NCBI GenBank assembly: GCA_003452915.1
Contig: DMMZ01000066.1
Coordinates: forward strand, 1-5,521
DNA from: Clostridiales bacterium
GTDB taxonomy: Bacteria > Bacillota > Clostridia > Oscillospirales > CAG-382
Length of the DNA: 5,521 nt
Reading direction: 5' to 3'
Shown piece by piece: positions 4,877 to 5,521 of the stretch; the stretch's first letter is position 1, and each line of letters starts with the position of its first letter. The notes under the pieces are model-generated. The model did not search any database. It was not told the DNA's origin and was given only the letters and a program-made list of their open reading frames with translations. A program made the position numbers and the translations under genes.

Positions 4877-5521
4877 TTGTCGAAGTTTTCAGTAATTGCC
4901 AAATGTCCGGAAACAGCCGCCCGCTGCGGAGTGCTGCACACTCCCCATGGGAACATTCACACTCCCGTCTTCATGCCAGTCGGAACCCGGGCGACGGTCA
5001 AGACGATGACTCCGGCCGAACTTGTCGGCCTCGGCGCCGAAATCATCCTCGGCAACACTTACCATCTCTTTCTGAAACCTGGGATGGAGATAATGGGAAA
5101 GGCGGGAGGTCTCCACAAGTTCAGCGCCTGGCCTCATCCGATTTTGACGGACAGCGGGGGATTCCAGGTCTTCAGCCTCTCGCAGCTCCGCAAGATACGC
5201 CCGGACGGTGTCGAATTTGCATCGCACATAGACGGCAGCAGATTCTTCCTGGGACCAAAAGAGTCAATCGCAATCCAGCGGACACTCGGTTCCGACATTG
5301 TCATGGCATTCGACGAGTGCACCCCATACCCATGCAGCCACAAGGATGCAAAAGCCTCAATGGAGACTACCCTCCGCTGGGAAGCGCTTTCCCGTGAACA
5401 GCCTCTCATGCAGGGACAGCAGATATTCGGCATCGTGCAGGGTTCCGTCTACCGGGACCTCCGTGAACTCTGCGCAAAAGAACTCATGGGAATGAATTTC
5501 GACGGCTACGCCATCGGCGGC
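4877..5521 (+). CDS. tgt: Queuine/preQ1 tRNA-ribosyltransferase (tRNA-guanine transglycosylase), 5' part
   Basis: Swaps guanine-34 in the anticodon of GUN tRNAs (Asp, Asn, His, Tyr) for the queuosine precursor preQ1. The window holds the first 215 residues of a protein usually about 370-380 long; the frame is open at the right edge, so it is cut by the window, not broken. Visible marks: H-T-P-V-F-M-P-V-G-T (28-37), I-L-G-N-T-Y-H-L (57-64), D-S-G-G-F-Q-V-F-S-L (92-101) with the active-site aspartate D92, F-D-E-C-T-P-Y-P (145-152) with base-recognition D146, G-I-V-Q-G-S (185-190) with Q188, and G-Y-A-I-G-G (210-215) in the base-binding loop. The catalytic nucleophile Asp and the zinc cysteines lie beyond the edge. 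The start is TTG at 4877: no ATG fits the conserved N-terminus, and a good AAGGAG site precedes it. It follows the DJ-1 gene by 5 nt. Confidence 0.95.
   Translation, partial: MSKFSVIAKCPETAARCGVLHTPHGNIHTPVFMPVGTRATVKTMTPAELVGLGAEIILGNTYHLFLKPGMEIMGKAGGLHKFSAWPHPILTDSGGFQVFSLSQLRKIRPDGVEFASHIDGSRFFLGPKESIAIQRTLGSDIVMAFDECTPYPCSHKDAKASMETTLRWEALSREQPLMQGQQIFGIVQGSVYRDLRELCAKELMGMNFDGYAIGG

Noticed and set aside
4903..5397. Plus-strand ATG frame of 164 codons over the start of tgt.
   Set aside because: It is in a different frame from the unmistakable Tgt protein, is rich in Arg/Pro/Ser/His as off-frame translations are, and has no family motif.

Overview
The window has six protein genes in two divergent groups, reading away from a control region of about 200 bp (4117-4319). 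Base composition is moderately GC-rich by eye. Genes are tightly packed, with short gaps, small overlaps and recognisable ribosome binding sites, and the promoters look like sigma-70. This is a bacterial chromosome. The mix of a FapA-family protein, a glycan-assembly operon, a DJ-1 protein and a tRNA-guanine transglycosylase fits a Gram-negative-type bacterium, for example a deltaproteobacterium or a PVC-group relative. No gene here fixes the taxon, so that placement is only a guess.

Leftward group (minus strand, 4116 down to 1): (1) a 530-residue FapA-family protein with a polymer-like beta-helix core and a coiled coil. After 94 bp comes (2) a non-hydrolysing UDP-N-acetylglucosamine 2-epimerase (WecB type). 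Its end overlaps by 8 bp (3) a small PglC-like phosphoglycosyl transferase. After 30 bp comes (4) a DegT/DnrJ/EryC1/StrS-family PLP aminotransferase. Genes 2-4 form a surface-glycan module: the epimerase makes UDP-ManNAc, the aminotransferase makes an amino sugar nucleotide, and the transferase loads the first sugar phosphate onto polyprenyl phosphate at the membrane. The leading FapA gene has a good promoter and is probably transcribed with them.

Rightward group (plus strand, 4320 to 5521): a complete DJ-1/PfpI-family gene, followed 5 nt later by tgt (queuine tRNA-ribosyltransferase). tgt starts at TTG and runs off the right edge.

The most notable feature is at the left edge. The aminotransferase frame meets an in-frame TAG exactly inside its conserved H-G-I-S-[R/K]-D-A-W motif, and the family sequence (D-A-W-K) resumes right after the stop in the same frame. 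This is a nonsense mutation, a sequence error or a recoded amber codon. The window ends too soon to decide. Other points of interest are a column of cysteines in the FapA beta-helix and a dyad plus direct repeats between the divergent promoters. I see no RNA gene, mobile element, CRISPR array or convincing new system.
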